The notes under the pieces were generated by a model. It had not been told where the DNA came from. It ran no database searches and saw nothing but the letters and a program-made list of their open reading frames with translations. The position numbers and the translations under genes are program-made. From a bacterium (GTDB taxonomy: Bacteria > Eremiobacterota > Eremiobacteria > Baltobacterales > Baltobacteraceae): a DNA stretch of 8,518 nt. Positions within the stretch are counted from its first letter, which is position 1. Each line of letters starts with the position of its first letter. Where the stretch lies: contig JAJXVC010000075.1 in assembly GCA_021782295.1 (NCBI GenBank), positions 1 through 8,518 on the forward strand, in the 5' to 3' direction. Positions 1-5,281 of this stretch are shown here, one piece after another.

Positions 1-700
1 GGCGCGCCGCCCGCTCGCGTTGCGGTTGCCGCAGTCGGCATCGATCGCGGTGCGTCCCCCAAGCGGCAGCCAGGGATCGCAGAGTTCGTGCGTCGCCTGG
101 GCGACCGGATATATGACCGCTTCGACGATCTCGGGTGCGCGTTTCAATTACACGACGTTTCTCACCGGAGCGGGCGCGCCCGATTACACGAAGATTCTCT
201 CGCCCGCATTTGTCTACAATCAAATCAATCGCGGACGCGATGCCGGAAGCCTCGAATCCGATGCGTTAACGCTGCTCATCGCCAAGGGTGACGCGCCATG
301 GGTCTATATGCCCTTCAATGAAACCGACTATCTCACCCAACCGACGGCAACGGCCTTCACCGCGGCATTGCCGAACAAGATCACGAATTTCACCCATCTG
401 CCGCGCACCGACGCCAATGGCATCGCACAGATTAAAGCCTCGATTGCAGCCGGCGTTCCGGTGCTCTGGGGCGCGAACGTCGACGCCAATTTTTCCAATC
501 TCACCGCGAACGATATCTGGACCGGCCCGAGCGCGACCGGCGGCGGACACGCGATGACGATCGTCGGGTACGACGACACGAAAGGCGCGTTCATCGTCGC
601 GAATTCCTGGGGACCAACGTGGGCGAACAACGGCACGTTCTATCTCGCCTATAGCGCCTGGAACATTCCCTCATCCGACACGTTCATCGTCAATCCGTAA
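1..700 (+). CDS. Papain-like C1 family cysteine peptidase, 5' end cut by window edge
   Basis: The reading frame is open from the left edge to a TAA at 698-700, so the N-terminus lies outside the window. Counting from the first start-like codon (TTG at 20), the papain-type catalytic set is complete. The motif GSQGSQSSC carries the oxyanion Gln18 and nucleophile Cys24, six residues apart as in papain. GGGHAMTIVGYDD supplies His177, and VANSWGPTWANNG supplies Asn195. This is the usual C1 order and the protein should be an active cysteine endopeptidase. The stretch LPQSASIAVRPP just before the Cys motif resembles the start of a mature C1 domain, so a signal peptide and perhaps a propeptide are expected upstream; secretion is inferred, not seen. 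The TTG at 20 is unlikely to be the true start because it would leave only 23 residues before the nucleophile. The gene converges on the TlpA-like gene. Family assignment is secure; substrate is unknown. Confidence 0.9.
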   Translation, partial: ARRPLALRLPQSASIAVRPPSGSQGSQSSCVAWATGYMTASTISGARFNYTTFLTGAGAPDYTKILSPAFVYNQINRGRDAGSLESDALTLLIAKGDAPWVYMPFNETDYLTQPTATAFTAALPNKITNFTHLPRTDANGIAQIKASIAAGVPVLWGANVDANFSNLTANDIWTGPSATGGGHAMTIVGYDDTKGAFIVANSWGPTWANNGTFYLAYSAWNIPSSDTFIVNP

Positions 701-717
701 ACGAGATCCGGCGATAC

Positions 718-753
718 AAAAAGCGGTAGGAGCCTCTGCTTCTACCGCTTTTT
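718..753. terminator. Bidirectional intrinsic terminator between convergent genes
   Basis: Bases 718-732 pair with 739-753 around the loop CCTCTG. Twelve pairs (AAAAAGCGGTAG with CTACCGCTTTTT) are perfect, followed by one G-T wobble and two more pairs. A run of T follows the stem on the plus strand and, because the left arm begins with six A, on the minus strand as well. It can therefore end transcripts of the C1 peptidase gene (stop at 700) and of the TlpA-like gene. The TlpA-like gene's last codons and its TAG (742-744) lie inside the right arm, so coding sequence doubles as terminator stem. Confidence 0.85.
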
Positions 754-1290
754 GCTGAGGCTTTGCAACGCATTCGTCATCGCCGACCCGATCGCCGGAT
801 TGAAGCCGGTCCAGGTCGCGCGGATATATCCGTTCGGATCGATCACCACCATCGTCGGAAAACCGAGAATTTGAAAGTATCCCCGCGAGAGTTGCTGCGG
901 ATCGAGAACGACGTGATGCATGCCGTGCGCGATGGCGAAGCGGCGAACGGCGATGCGCGATTCGCCGACATCGACCGGAACGACGAGCGCTCGCGGATGG
1001 GAGCGCTCCCAGCCCTGAACGAGCGGTAATTCCGCGCGACACGGCGTGCACCAGGTCGCAAAGAAATCGAGGAAGAGCACCTTCCCGCGCGCCGATGTTA
1101 CGGTAAACGCTGCGCCGCCGTTCAGTCGTGCAAAGGCGACATGCGGCGCGGGAAAGGCGCCGGGTGCATTGAGCAAGCGCGGCGCGATGAAGACTTTCCA
1201 GAGCGCAAAGAGGATCAGCGCGATCGCCGCGATGTCGAGCAGACGCCCCCACGGTACGCGCGCGCGTGGGGGCGTCTGCGGATCGCTCAC
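742..1290 (-). CDS. Membrane-anchored TlpA/ResA-like thiol-disulfide oxidoreductase
   Basis: A 182-residue protein with one hydrophobic segment at about residues 16-36 (LLDIAAIALILFALWKVFI), then a thioredoxin-fold domain facing the extracytoplasmic side. The active site is FFATWCTPC (Cys81, Cys84; WCxxC), followed by VPVDVGES and the cis-proline loop GFPTMVVIDPNG (Pro145). This is the TlpA/ResA arrangement, typically a reductant in cytochrome c maturation or disulfide exchange; the actual partner cannot be told. The GTG start at 1288-1290 is chosen because GGAG (1295-1298) lies four bases upstream and the preceding thiolase stop (1292-1294) is one base away, implying translational coupling. 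A 15-bp inverted repeat begins about 11 bases inside the gene, and the stop lies within a terminator stem. No cytochrome biogenesis genes are visible nearby, so the link to the thiolase is positional only. Confidence 0.9.
   Translation of the reverse strand: MSDPQTPPRARVPWGRLLDIAAIALILFALWKVFIAPRLLNAPGAFPAPHVAFARLNGGAAFTVTSARGKVLFLDFFATWCTPCRAELPLVQGWERSHPRALVVPVDVGESRIAVRRFAIAHGMHHVVLDPQQLSRGYFQILGFPTMVVIDPNGYIRATWTGFNPAIGSAMTNALQSLSKKR
1239..1279 (-). repeat. Perfect 15-bp inverted repeat (hairpin) at the start of the tlpA-like gene
   Basis: GCAGACGCCCCCACG at 1239-1253 is the exact reverse complement of 1265-1279, separated by 11 bases. In the minus-strand mRNA it forms a very GC-rich stem beginning about 11 bases after the GTG start. 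It encodes the poorly constrained cytoplasmic tail before the membrane segment (roughly residues 4-18). There is no T-run after it, so it is not a standard intrinsic terminator. A role in lowering ribosome entry, stabilising the mRNA or pausing RNA polymerase is inference. Confidence 0.7.
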
Positions 1291-1291
1291 G

Positions 1292-2494
1292 TTACTCCGC
1301 GGAGAAGACGGCTGCGATTCCCTGGCCGCCGCCGATACACGCCGATGCGACCGCTATGCCGCCGCCGCGACGCTGCAATTCGTGCAACGCCGTATAGGCG
1401 ATGCGTGTACCCGAAGCGCCGAGCGGATGACCGAGCGCAATTGCGCCGCCGTGCGGATTCAGTTTCGAGCCGTCGTCGCCGAGATCGCGCAAACAGGCGA
1501 TGACCTGCGGCGCGAAGGCCTCGTTAATCTCGATGAGATCGACGTTTTCGTGCGCGATGCCGACGCGCTGTAACGCTGCGGGAATCGCCATCGCCGGCCC
1601 GATGCCCATGATATCGGGATCGACGCCGACTGAGGCGCCGCCCAGCAACCGGCCGATCCAGCGAATGCCGTCGGCGCGCGCCTGTTTCACCGTCGTCAAA
1701 ACGACGGCGGCAGCGCCGTCGGTGATGCCGCTGGCATTTCCGGGAGTGACGACACCCTCTTTCCGAAAGCGCGCGGGAAGTTTTGCCAACCGCTCCATCG
1801 AGAGCCCCTCGCGCGGTCCTTCGTCGCGATCGATGCGCACGGTCGTCCCCTTCGGCCCCGGCACCTCGACGGCAACGATCTCGTCGGCAAAGTATCCGCT
1901 ACGCTGAGCCTCGAGCGCGCGCTCCTGGCTCGCCAGCGCGAAGGCATCGCACTCTTCACGCGAGACGGAATATTTCGCTGCGAGATTCTCGGCGGTAATC
2001 GCCATCGGCAGGCCGTTGTACGAATCGGTAAGCGCCTCCCAGAGAGAATCTTCGAACGCAACTTTCGCGCCGAGCGCAAAGCCGGTGCGCGCGCCGCGAA
2101 CGACGTGCGGAGCCTGGCTCATCGATTCCGCACCGCCGGCGAGCACGTATCGTGCCTGGCCGAGCGCGAGCGACTGGGCGCCGGAGAGAATCGCCTGCAG
2201 CCCCGAGCCGCAAAGGCGATTGAGCGTCAGCGCCGGCGCTCGAACCGGGAGCCCCGCGCGCAGGCCGACATGGCGTGCCAGATAGATCGCGTCGGCGCTG
2301 CTCTGGATGACGTTTCCGAAGATCACTTCATCGATCTGTCCCGCCGGAACGCCGCTGCGAAGGATCGCGCCGGCAGCGGCGGCGACCCCGAGGTCGGTTG
2401 CGGTCAGCGCCGAAAGGGCGCCCCCAAAGTTGCCGAACGGCGTACGGGCGCCGGCAACGATAACGATATCCTGGTCTGTAAGACTACTCTTCAT
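1292..2494 (-). CDS. Thiolase family protein, probable acetyl-CoA C-acetyltransferase
   Basis: A 400-residue degradative/biosynthetic-type thiolase of normal family length. It opens with IVIVAGARTPFGNFGGALS. The acyl-accepting Cys95 lies in NRLCGSGLQ, NEAFAPQ is conserved, His356 lies in ALGHPLGASG, and the second catalytic Cys386 lies in SACIGGGQG. Spacing closely matches the Zoogloea enzyme (C89, H348, C378). The reaction is condensation of two acetyl-CoA to acetoacetyl-CoA or the reverse (PhaA/AtoB type); a longer-chain 3-ketoacyl-CoA thiolase cannot be excluded from sequence alone. The ATG at 2492-2494 is chosen because GGGGA lies just upstream and because the alignable thiolase sequence starts a few residues later. 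An extension to 2554 would add 20 residues unlike the family. The gene is first in a two-gene unit with the TlpA-like protein and is divergent from the DUF2249-Crp/Fnr regulator, a plausible controller. No dehydrogenase or CoA-transferase partner is present. Confidence 0.93.
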   Translation of the reverse strand: MKSSLTDQDIVIVAGARTPFGNFGGALSALTATDLGVAAAAGAILRSGVPAGQIDEVIFGNVIQSSADAIYLARHVGLRAGLPVRAPALTLNRLCGSGLQAILSGAQSLALGQARYVLAGGAESMSQAPHVVRGARTGFALGAKVAFEDSLWEALTDSYNGLPMAITAENLAAKYSVSREECDAFALASQERALEAQRSGYFADEIVAVEVPGPKGTTVRIDRDEGPREGLSMERLAKLPARFRKEGVVTPGNASGITDGAAAVVLTTVKQARADGIRWIGRLLGGASVGVDPDIMGIGPAMAIPAALQRVGIAHENVDLIEINEAFAPQVIACLRDLGDDGSKLNPHGGAIALGHPLGASGTRIAYTALHELQRRGGGIAVASACIGGGQGIAAVFSAE

Positions 2495-2568
2495 ACTTCC
2501 CCACTTCTTCCCGCAGGAGCCCCGCTCCGGCAGGCCCATTCCTCCTCGATCCATAATCAGCGCGCGTT
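2495..2568. promoter_or_regulatory. Divergent promoter region with two candidate operator dyads
   Basis: The 74 bases between the thiolase and regulator starts must hold both promoters if they are transcribed divergently. Two dyads are visible. GGAGC-CCC-GCTCC at 2516-2528 is a perfect 5-bp repeat, extendable past one mismatch to 2513-2531. TCGAT-CCATA-ATCAG at 2546-2560 resembles a degraded Fnr-type site (TTGAT-N4-ATCAA) but has a 5-base spacer. The second overlaps CATAAT (2552-2557), a good plus-strand -10 candidate 11 bases before the regulator ATG. No clear -35 was found, and the regulator has no Shine-Dalgarno sequence, so its mRNA may have a very short leader. Autoregulation is inference. 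Confidence 0.35.
2498..2502 (-). promoter_or_regulatory. Ribosome binding site deciding the thiolase start
   Basis: On the minus strand GGGGA lies three bases before the ATG at 2492-2494, and a GGAAG lies slightly further upstream. This supports the 400-residue start. A competing AGGAGG further upstream sits only one base from another in-frame ATG, too close for normal use. Confidence 0.55.
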
Positions 2569-3516
2569 ATGCCGATCAATAGACCTGCTGCCTTCACGCT
2601 CGATGCCCGCTCGCTCTCCGCCGCGACGAAGACCGACCTGATCCTCGAGAGCTTCGACAAACTTCAGCTCGGGAATATCCTGGAGATCCGCGAAGAGGGC
2701 GACCCGCGCGCCCTTCGCAACGAGCTCACGCAGCTACGCCCGGGACGCTTTTCGTGGGATGCCCGCAACCTCGGTGGAAATCGCTGGACGTTGCGGCTCG
2801 AACGGATCGACGAGCATGCCGACGGTGAAGCGTTCCTCCAGCATGTCTCGCAATTTAGCGATGCGAAAGCCTCGACGGTGAAAGAGCTCGCGGGCCAGTT
2901 AAGCGAGCGCTCTTTCAAATCCGGCGATACCATCTTCGATGAGGGCGAGCTTTGGCCGTATCTCGGCATCGTCAAGAGCGGGAAAGTGATCTACACCCTG
3001 CTCTCGCCCGACGGCAAAACGCATACGATCGGCGAGCGACTCACGCACGACACGCTCAACGAGAGCGGAACCTTCGACGGCGGCGGTGCAACCACGCGCG
3101 CCGAAGCGCTCACCGACGCGACGATCGTCACCATTCCAAGCGAGGCAGTGATTCATGCCTGCCGCAACGACGCCGAACTCGCACTCGGATTCCTCATCGG
3201 TTCATCGCAGGCGCGTCGTCGTTCGATCGATACGATCGCCGATCTCGCCTTCGCGCACGTGCTGCAGCGCGTATCGAAGTTTTTGCTTGGCTATGCACGC
3301 ACCTCGGTCGGCATGACGCGCGGACTTCCCGGCGTCGAAAATCTCTCGCAGGCGCAGATCGCTGCAGCCGCCGGAACCGTCCGCGATATGGCGGCTCGCG
3401 CGCTGCTGCGATTGAAAAACGCGCACGCGGTCGAGTTGGACCGCGGGCGCGTGAAAGCGATCGATCGGGCGCGCCTTGAGGCGTTCGCGCAGAACGTTCA
3501 GGCGCCGCCGGTCTAG
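2569..3516 (+). CDS. DUF2249 domain fused to a Crp/Fnr-type transcriptional regulator
   Basis: A 315-residue protein with three parts. Residues about 9-80 match DUF2249 (SirA/TusA-like fold): LDARSL, then a FDKLQLGNILEI strand region, DPRAL, and RPGRFSWDARNLGGNRWTLRL. Residues about 104-198 are a cyclic-nucleotide-binding-type beta barrel (FKSGDTIFDEGE, YLGIVKSGKVIYTLLSPDGK). Residues about 258-300 are a Crp-type winged helix-turn-helix (LSQAQIAAAAGTVRDMAARAL, wing LDRGRVKAID). The ligand loop (NESGTFDGGGATTRAEA) only loosely recalls the cAMP pocket of CRP. There is just one cysteine (Cys198), so an Fnr-type iron-sulfur cluster is excluded. The sensed signal is unknown; elsewhere DUF2249 is often found near nitrogen-oxide or hemerythrin genes. 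ATG 2569 is the only good start, with an in-frame stop 12 bases upstream. The gene diverges from the thiolase and ends in a CTAG shared with the convergent coiled-coil gene. Confidence 0.88.
   Translation: MPINRPAAFTLDARSLSAATKTDLILESFDKLQLGNILEIREEGDPRALRNELTQLRPGRFSWDARNLGGNRWTLRLERIDEHADGEAFLQHVSQFSDAKASTVKELAGQLSERSFKSGDTIFDEGELWPYLGIVKSGKVIYTLLSPDGKTHTIGERLTHDTLNESGTFDGGGATTRAEALTDATIVTIPSEAVIHACRNDAELALGFLIGSSQARRRSIDTIADLAFAHVLQRVSKFLLGYARTSVGMTRGLPGVENLSQAQIAAAAGTVRDMAARALLRLKNAHAVELDRGRVKAIDRARLEAFAQNVQAPPV
3415..3451 (-). terminator. Intrinsic terminator for the minus-strand cluster, inside the regulator gene
   Basis: On the minus strand bases 3451-3439 pair with 3432-3420: five pairs, one C/T mismatch, then seven pairs, around a 6-base loop. 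TTTTT follows at 3419-3415. It lies about 60 bases past the stop of the coiled-coil gene and falls wholly within the helix-turn-helix coding region of the opposite-strand regulator. Shape and T-run fit rho-independent termination; folding energy was not computed. Confidence 0.65.
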
Positions 3517-4079
3517 GAGAGAACCTCGAGCGCTTCGGCCTCCTCGGGCGCCTGTGCATCGAATGCCAGGCGCTTATTTTTTGCCGCCGCATCGGCAAGC
3601 GGGTCGCTGACCGGAGCGGGCGCGGCCGCCGCTTGCGGAATGCGCCCAGCGAGGGCATCGCGGCCCTTGCGCACCGATGCAAGCGCGCCACCGAGACGCC
3701 CTTCGAGCTCCGCAAGCATCTGTTCGGCGTAGTGATCGGCCCCCTCACGAACCTTTTTGGCGCGCTCCTGGGCATCGCGTAAGACCGCCTCCGCAGTTGC
3801 GCGCGCGCGACGAACGATTTCGTGTTCGTCGAGCAACTCGTCGTGCTTCGCCGAGGCCTCGGCGAGCATCGCTTCGGCCCGTTCTTGGGCATCGCGTACG
3901 AAAAGATCGCCGTCGCGAGCGATGACCTTCGCTCGGCCGAGTTCGTTGGGTAACGAATCGCGAATCTTATCGACGAATTCGTCGATCCGCTCGGCAGAGA
4001 GAATCCGGTAACCGGCCGGCAACCATAGGCCTTCGTGAACGTAGGCATGGAGCTTCTCGAGAACGCGTTCAACCGACAT
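3513..4079 (-). CDS. DivIVA-like / SepIVA-like coiled-coil protein
   Basis: A 188-residue cysteine-free protein. Residues 1-25 (MSVERVLEKLHAYVHEGLWLPAGYRIL) are typical of a family that often sits beside coaD in Firmicutes and Actinobacteria and is annotated as ATPase, ATP synthase subunit B-like or DivIVA-like. Residues about 28-146 are Ala/Glu/Arg-rich helix with coiled-coil character. Residues 148-165 are an Ala/Pro linker and the tail is acidic. RDAQERA occurs twice (62-68 and 101-107), suggesting a 39-residue internal repeat. No membrane segment is seen. By analogy with mycobacterial SepIVA, a cytoplasmic scaffold in division or envelope growth is possible; this rests on family resemblance and neighbours. 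The ATG at 4077-4079 is two bases after the coaD stop and has GGAGGG upstream, implying coupling. The gene overlaps the regulator's stop by four bases and its C-terminal codons contain the regulator's probable terminator. Confidence 0.8.
   Translation of the reverse strand: MSVERVLEKLHAYVHEGLWLPAGYRILSAERIDEFVDKIRDSLPNELGRAKVIARDGDLFVRDAQERAEAMLAEASAKHDELLDEHEIVRRARATAEAVLRDAQERAKKVREGADHYAEQMLAELEGRLGGALASVRKGRDALAGRIPQAAAAPAPVSDPLADAAAKNKRLAFDAQAPEEAEALEVLS
3548..3582 (+). terminator. Intrinsic terminator for the regulator, inside the coiled-coil gene
   Basis: GCGCCTG (3548-3554) pairs with CAGGCGC (3567-3573). After a one-base bulge, GCAT pairs with ATGC around the loop CGA, giving 11 pairs in all. 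TTATTTTTT follows at 3574-3582 on the plus strand. It lies 31 bases after the regulator stop. On the minus strand the same bases encode roughly residues 168-179 of the coiled-coil protein (KNKRLAFDAQAP), past the helical part. Confidence 0.75.
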
Positions 4080-4081
4080 TA

Positions 4082-4582
4082 TTACCCTCCGTTTCGATGC
4101 GAGCGTTCGCTGCGTTTGGTGGACATCATGCGTAGCACGGGCTCGGGGACCAACCCACGAACATCCCCTCCGAGGAAAAACACTTCTTTGACGATACTCG
4201 AACTCACGAATGAAAACCGTTGATCGGACATGAGAAAAAGCGTGTCGACATCGGAGAGCGTGCGATTCATCAACGCGGTCGCCATCTCGCTCTCAAAATC
4301 CGAGACGACGCGCAGCCCTTTCACGATGACATCGACCTTTTCGGCGCGCACGTAATCGGCAAGCAATCCGCGAAAATGGCAGACGCGAACGTTTTTTAAA
4401 TGCGCGACGGATTCGCGGAGCATGCGCTCGCGCTCGTCGAGCGTAAACATCGGATTTCGTTTCTGTGGATTGACGACGACGGCGACCAGCAACTCAGCAA
4501 AGACATGCGATGCCCGTTCGATGACGTCGAGGTGCCCGTTGGTCAGCGGATCGAACGAGCCCGGGTAGATTGCGCGGGTCAC
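4082..4582 (-). CDS. coaD: Phosphopantetheine adenylyltransferase
   Basis: A 166-residue protein of normal CoaD length. It transfers the adenylyl group of ATP to 4'-phosphopantetheine, giving dephospho-CoA in the penultimate step of cytoplasmic CoA synthesis. The nucleotidyltransferase signature GSFDPLTNGH is at residues 8-17 (His17), with Lys41, VKGLR at 87-91, SDFESEMATALMNR at 94-107 and the substrate-site serines SSSIVKEV at 127-134, all at the positions expected from the E. coli enzyme. The last 12 residues are polar and variable. The GTG start at 4580-4582 gives the canonical N-terminus MTRAIYPGSFDP. It lacks a well-spaced Shine-Dalgarno: the only candidate, GAGG, is 11 bases away and can be locked in a small hairpin. 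The gene lies between rsmD and the coiled-coil gene, a common arrangement, but the gap to rsmD is occupied by a nested inverted repeat. Confidence 0.96.
   Translation of the reverse strand: MTRAIYPGSFDPLTNGHLDVIERASHVFAELLVAVVVNPQKRNPMFTLDERERMLRESVAHLKNVRVCHFRGLLADYVRAEKVDVIVKGLRVVSDFESEMATALMNRTLSDVDTLFLMSDQRFSFVSSSIVKEVFFLGGDVRGLVPEPVLRMMSTKRSERSHRNGG
4085..4090 (-). promoter_or_regulatory. Strong ribosome binding site for the coiled-coil gene, inside coaD
   Basis: GGAGGG on the minus strand forms the last two glycine codons of coaD and lies five bases before the ATG at 4077-4079. The coaD TAA and this ATG are two bases apart, so the two genes are very probably translated in a coupled way. 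Confidence 0.8.
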
Positions 4583-4583
4583 G

Positions 4584-4598
4584 CGAGGACGAGCCTCG
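4584..4598 (-). promoter_or_regulatory. Small hairpin immediately upstream of the coaD start
   Basis: CGAGG and CCTCG form a 5-bp stem around a 5-base loop, ending two bases from the coaD GTG. The only Shine-Dalgarno-like bases (GAGG, 4594-4597) are in the stem and would be masked when it folds. It abuts the nested repeat that starts at 4598. A translational effect is inference. Confidence 0.35.
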
Positions 4599-4721
4599 GA
4601 TTTTGTCCGACGTGGGTCACGTTCGAATCCGGCGCCGAATTTCGTTCGAAGACGAGGCGCGAAGAGGAAGCGAAGCCGTAGCTTCGTGACCGATCAGCGA
4701 CGATGTCGTCGGACAAACTCC
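4598..4721. repeat. Nested inverted-repeat element filling the rsmD-coaD gap
   Basis: The outer arms are TTTGTCCGACG (4602-4612) and its exact complement (4707-4717), extendable past one mismatch to 4598-4612 and 4707-4721. Inside, GGTCACG (4615-4621) pairs with CGTGACC (4685-4691). Further in are the hairpin CGAAGC-CGTA-GCTTCG (4671-4686, an alternative to part of the 7-bp stem) and an imperfect palindrome bounded by TTCGAA at 4622-4627 and 4645-4650, centred on GGCGCC. The right arm runs into the rsmD stop codon. It may be a structured RNA in the rsmD-coaD transcript or a miniature repeat (MITE/REP-like). No second copy is in the window and I do not recognise a known family. Confidence 0.65.
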
Positions 4722-5272
4722 TAGCGATTGTCGGGTTCGAAAAACGCGAGAGCGACATCGCCGTAGACTTCTTCTCGCACGCCGCGATACCCCGGTATCG
4801 TCGGCAAAATTCGCTTCGCACTGTGCTCGTAGATGACGAGCGCACCGGGCGAGAGCAGCCCACGTTCGATCAGCAAGCGGAATGCCTGCAGCGGAACGGG
4901 ATCCGCGTACGGCGGATCCATATAGACGATATCGAAGGGGCCCGCAATGCGGTAGAGCGCTCGCTCGACCGGCGCCGCGACGAGCGCATAGGCGGGCTCG
5001 CTGAGCCCGAAGCTCTCCGCCGCCGCTTCGATCGCCAACGCGGTCTCGCGATGCCCCTCGACGCCGACGACGCGCCCCGCTCCGCGCGAGGCGGCCTCAA
5101 AGCCGATCGCACCGGTTCCCGCAAAGAGATCGAGGAACGCGACCCCCGCAGTGCGGGGCGCGAGAATCGAAAAGAGCGATTCCTTGACGCGACCCGGGGT
5201 GGGACGCACGTTGGGGCCCTTGGGGGACTTGAGTTTGCGGCTATTTAGGGCGCCGCCGGTTATTTTCGGCAT
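4721..5272 (-). CDS. rsmD: 16S rRNA (guanine(966)-N(2))-methyltransferase
   Basis: A 183-residue RsmD of normal length. It methylates N2 of G966 (E. coli numbering) in 16S rRNA during small-subunit assembly, using S-adenosylmethionine. The N-terminal family signature RPTPGRVKESLFSIL is at residues 23-37, SAM-binding motif I FLDLFAGTGAIGFEAASRG at 46-64, the acidic residue after strand 2 in VGVEGH at 69-74, and the catalytic DPPY at 119-122; IYEHS follows near 147-151. The ATG at 5270-5272 gives the standard MPKITGGALNSRKL opening. GAGAG just upstream is a weak ribosome binding site, directly after the stop of a 15-codon ORF. Its stop lies in the right arm of the nested repeat before coaD. RsmD next to CoaD is a widespread pairing that supports both calls. 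Confidence 0.96.
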   Translation of the reverse strand: MPKITGGALNSRKLKSPKGPNVRPTPGRVKESLFSILAPRTAGVAFLDLFAGTGAIGFEAASRGAGRVVGVEGHRETALAIEAAAESFGLSEPAYALVAAPVERALYRIAGPFDIVYMDPPYADPVPLQAFRLLIERGLLSPGALVIYEHSAKRILPTIPGYRGVREEVYGDVALAFFEPDNR

Positions 5273-5281
5273 CGAGCTCTC

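Noticed and set aside
20..22. TTG at 20 as the true start of the C1 peptidase
   Set aside because: The frame is open to the window edge and the catalytic Cys would be only 23 residues from the start, leaving no room for a signal peptide or propeptide; the gene is more likely cut by the edge.
2495..2554. A 20-residue N-terminal extension of the thiolase from an ATG at 2552-2554
   Set aside because: The extra residues do not look like any thiolase N-terminus, while the ATG at 2494 has a better-placed ribosome binding site and gives the usual length.
3194..4072. Long minus-strand ORF (292 residues) across the regulator and coiled-coil genes
   Set aside because: It is a different frame over two clear genes, its translation is Arg/Pro/Ser-rich low complexity typical of a GC-rich shadow, and no domain is recognisable.
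4615..4640. GTTCGAATCC resembling a tRNA T-arm
   Set aside because: The flanking 5-base arms do not pair, no acceptor stem, anticodon arm or CCA is present, and the TTCGAA is better explained by the nested repeat.
4579..4863. Minus-strand ORF of 94 residues spanning the rsmD-coaD gap
   Set aside because: Much of it overlaps rsmD in another frame and the rest is the inverted-repeat element; no motif or ribosome binding site supports it, though a dispersed repeat could be misread as such an ORF.
5144..5158. CCCCGCA-G-TGCGGGG palindrome inside rsmD
   Set aside because: The one-base centre cannot form a tight RNA loop, there is no T-run, and it lies in coding sequence near residues 38-43, so GC-rich coincidence is likelier.
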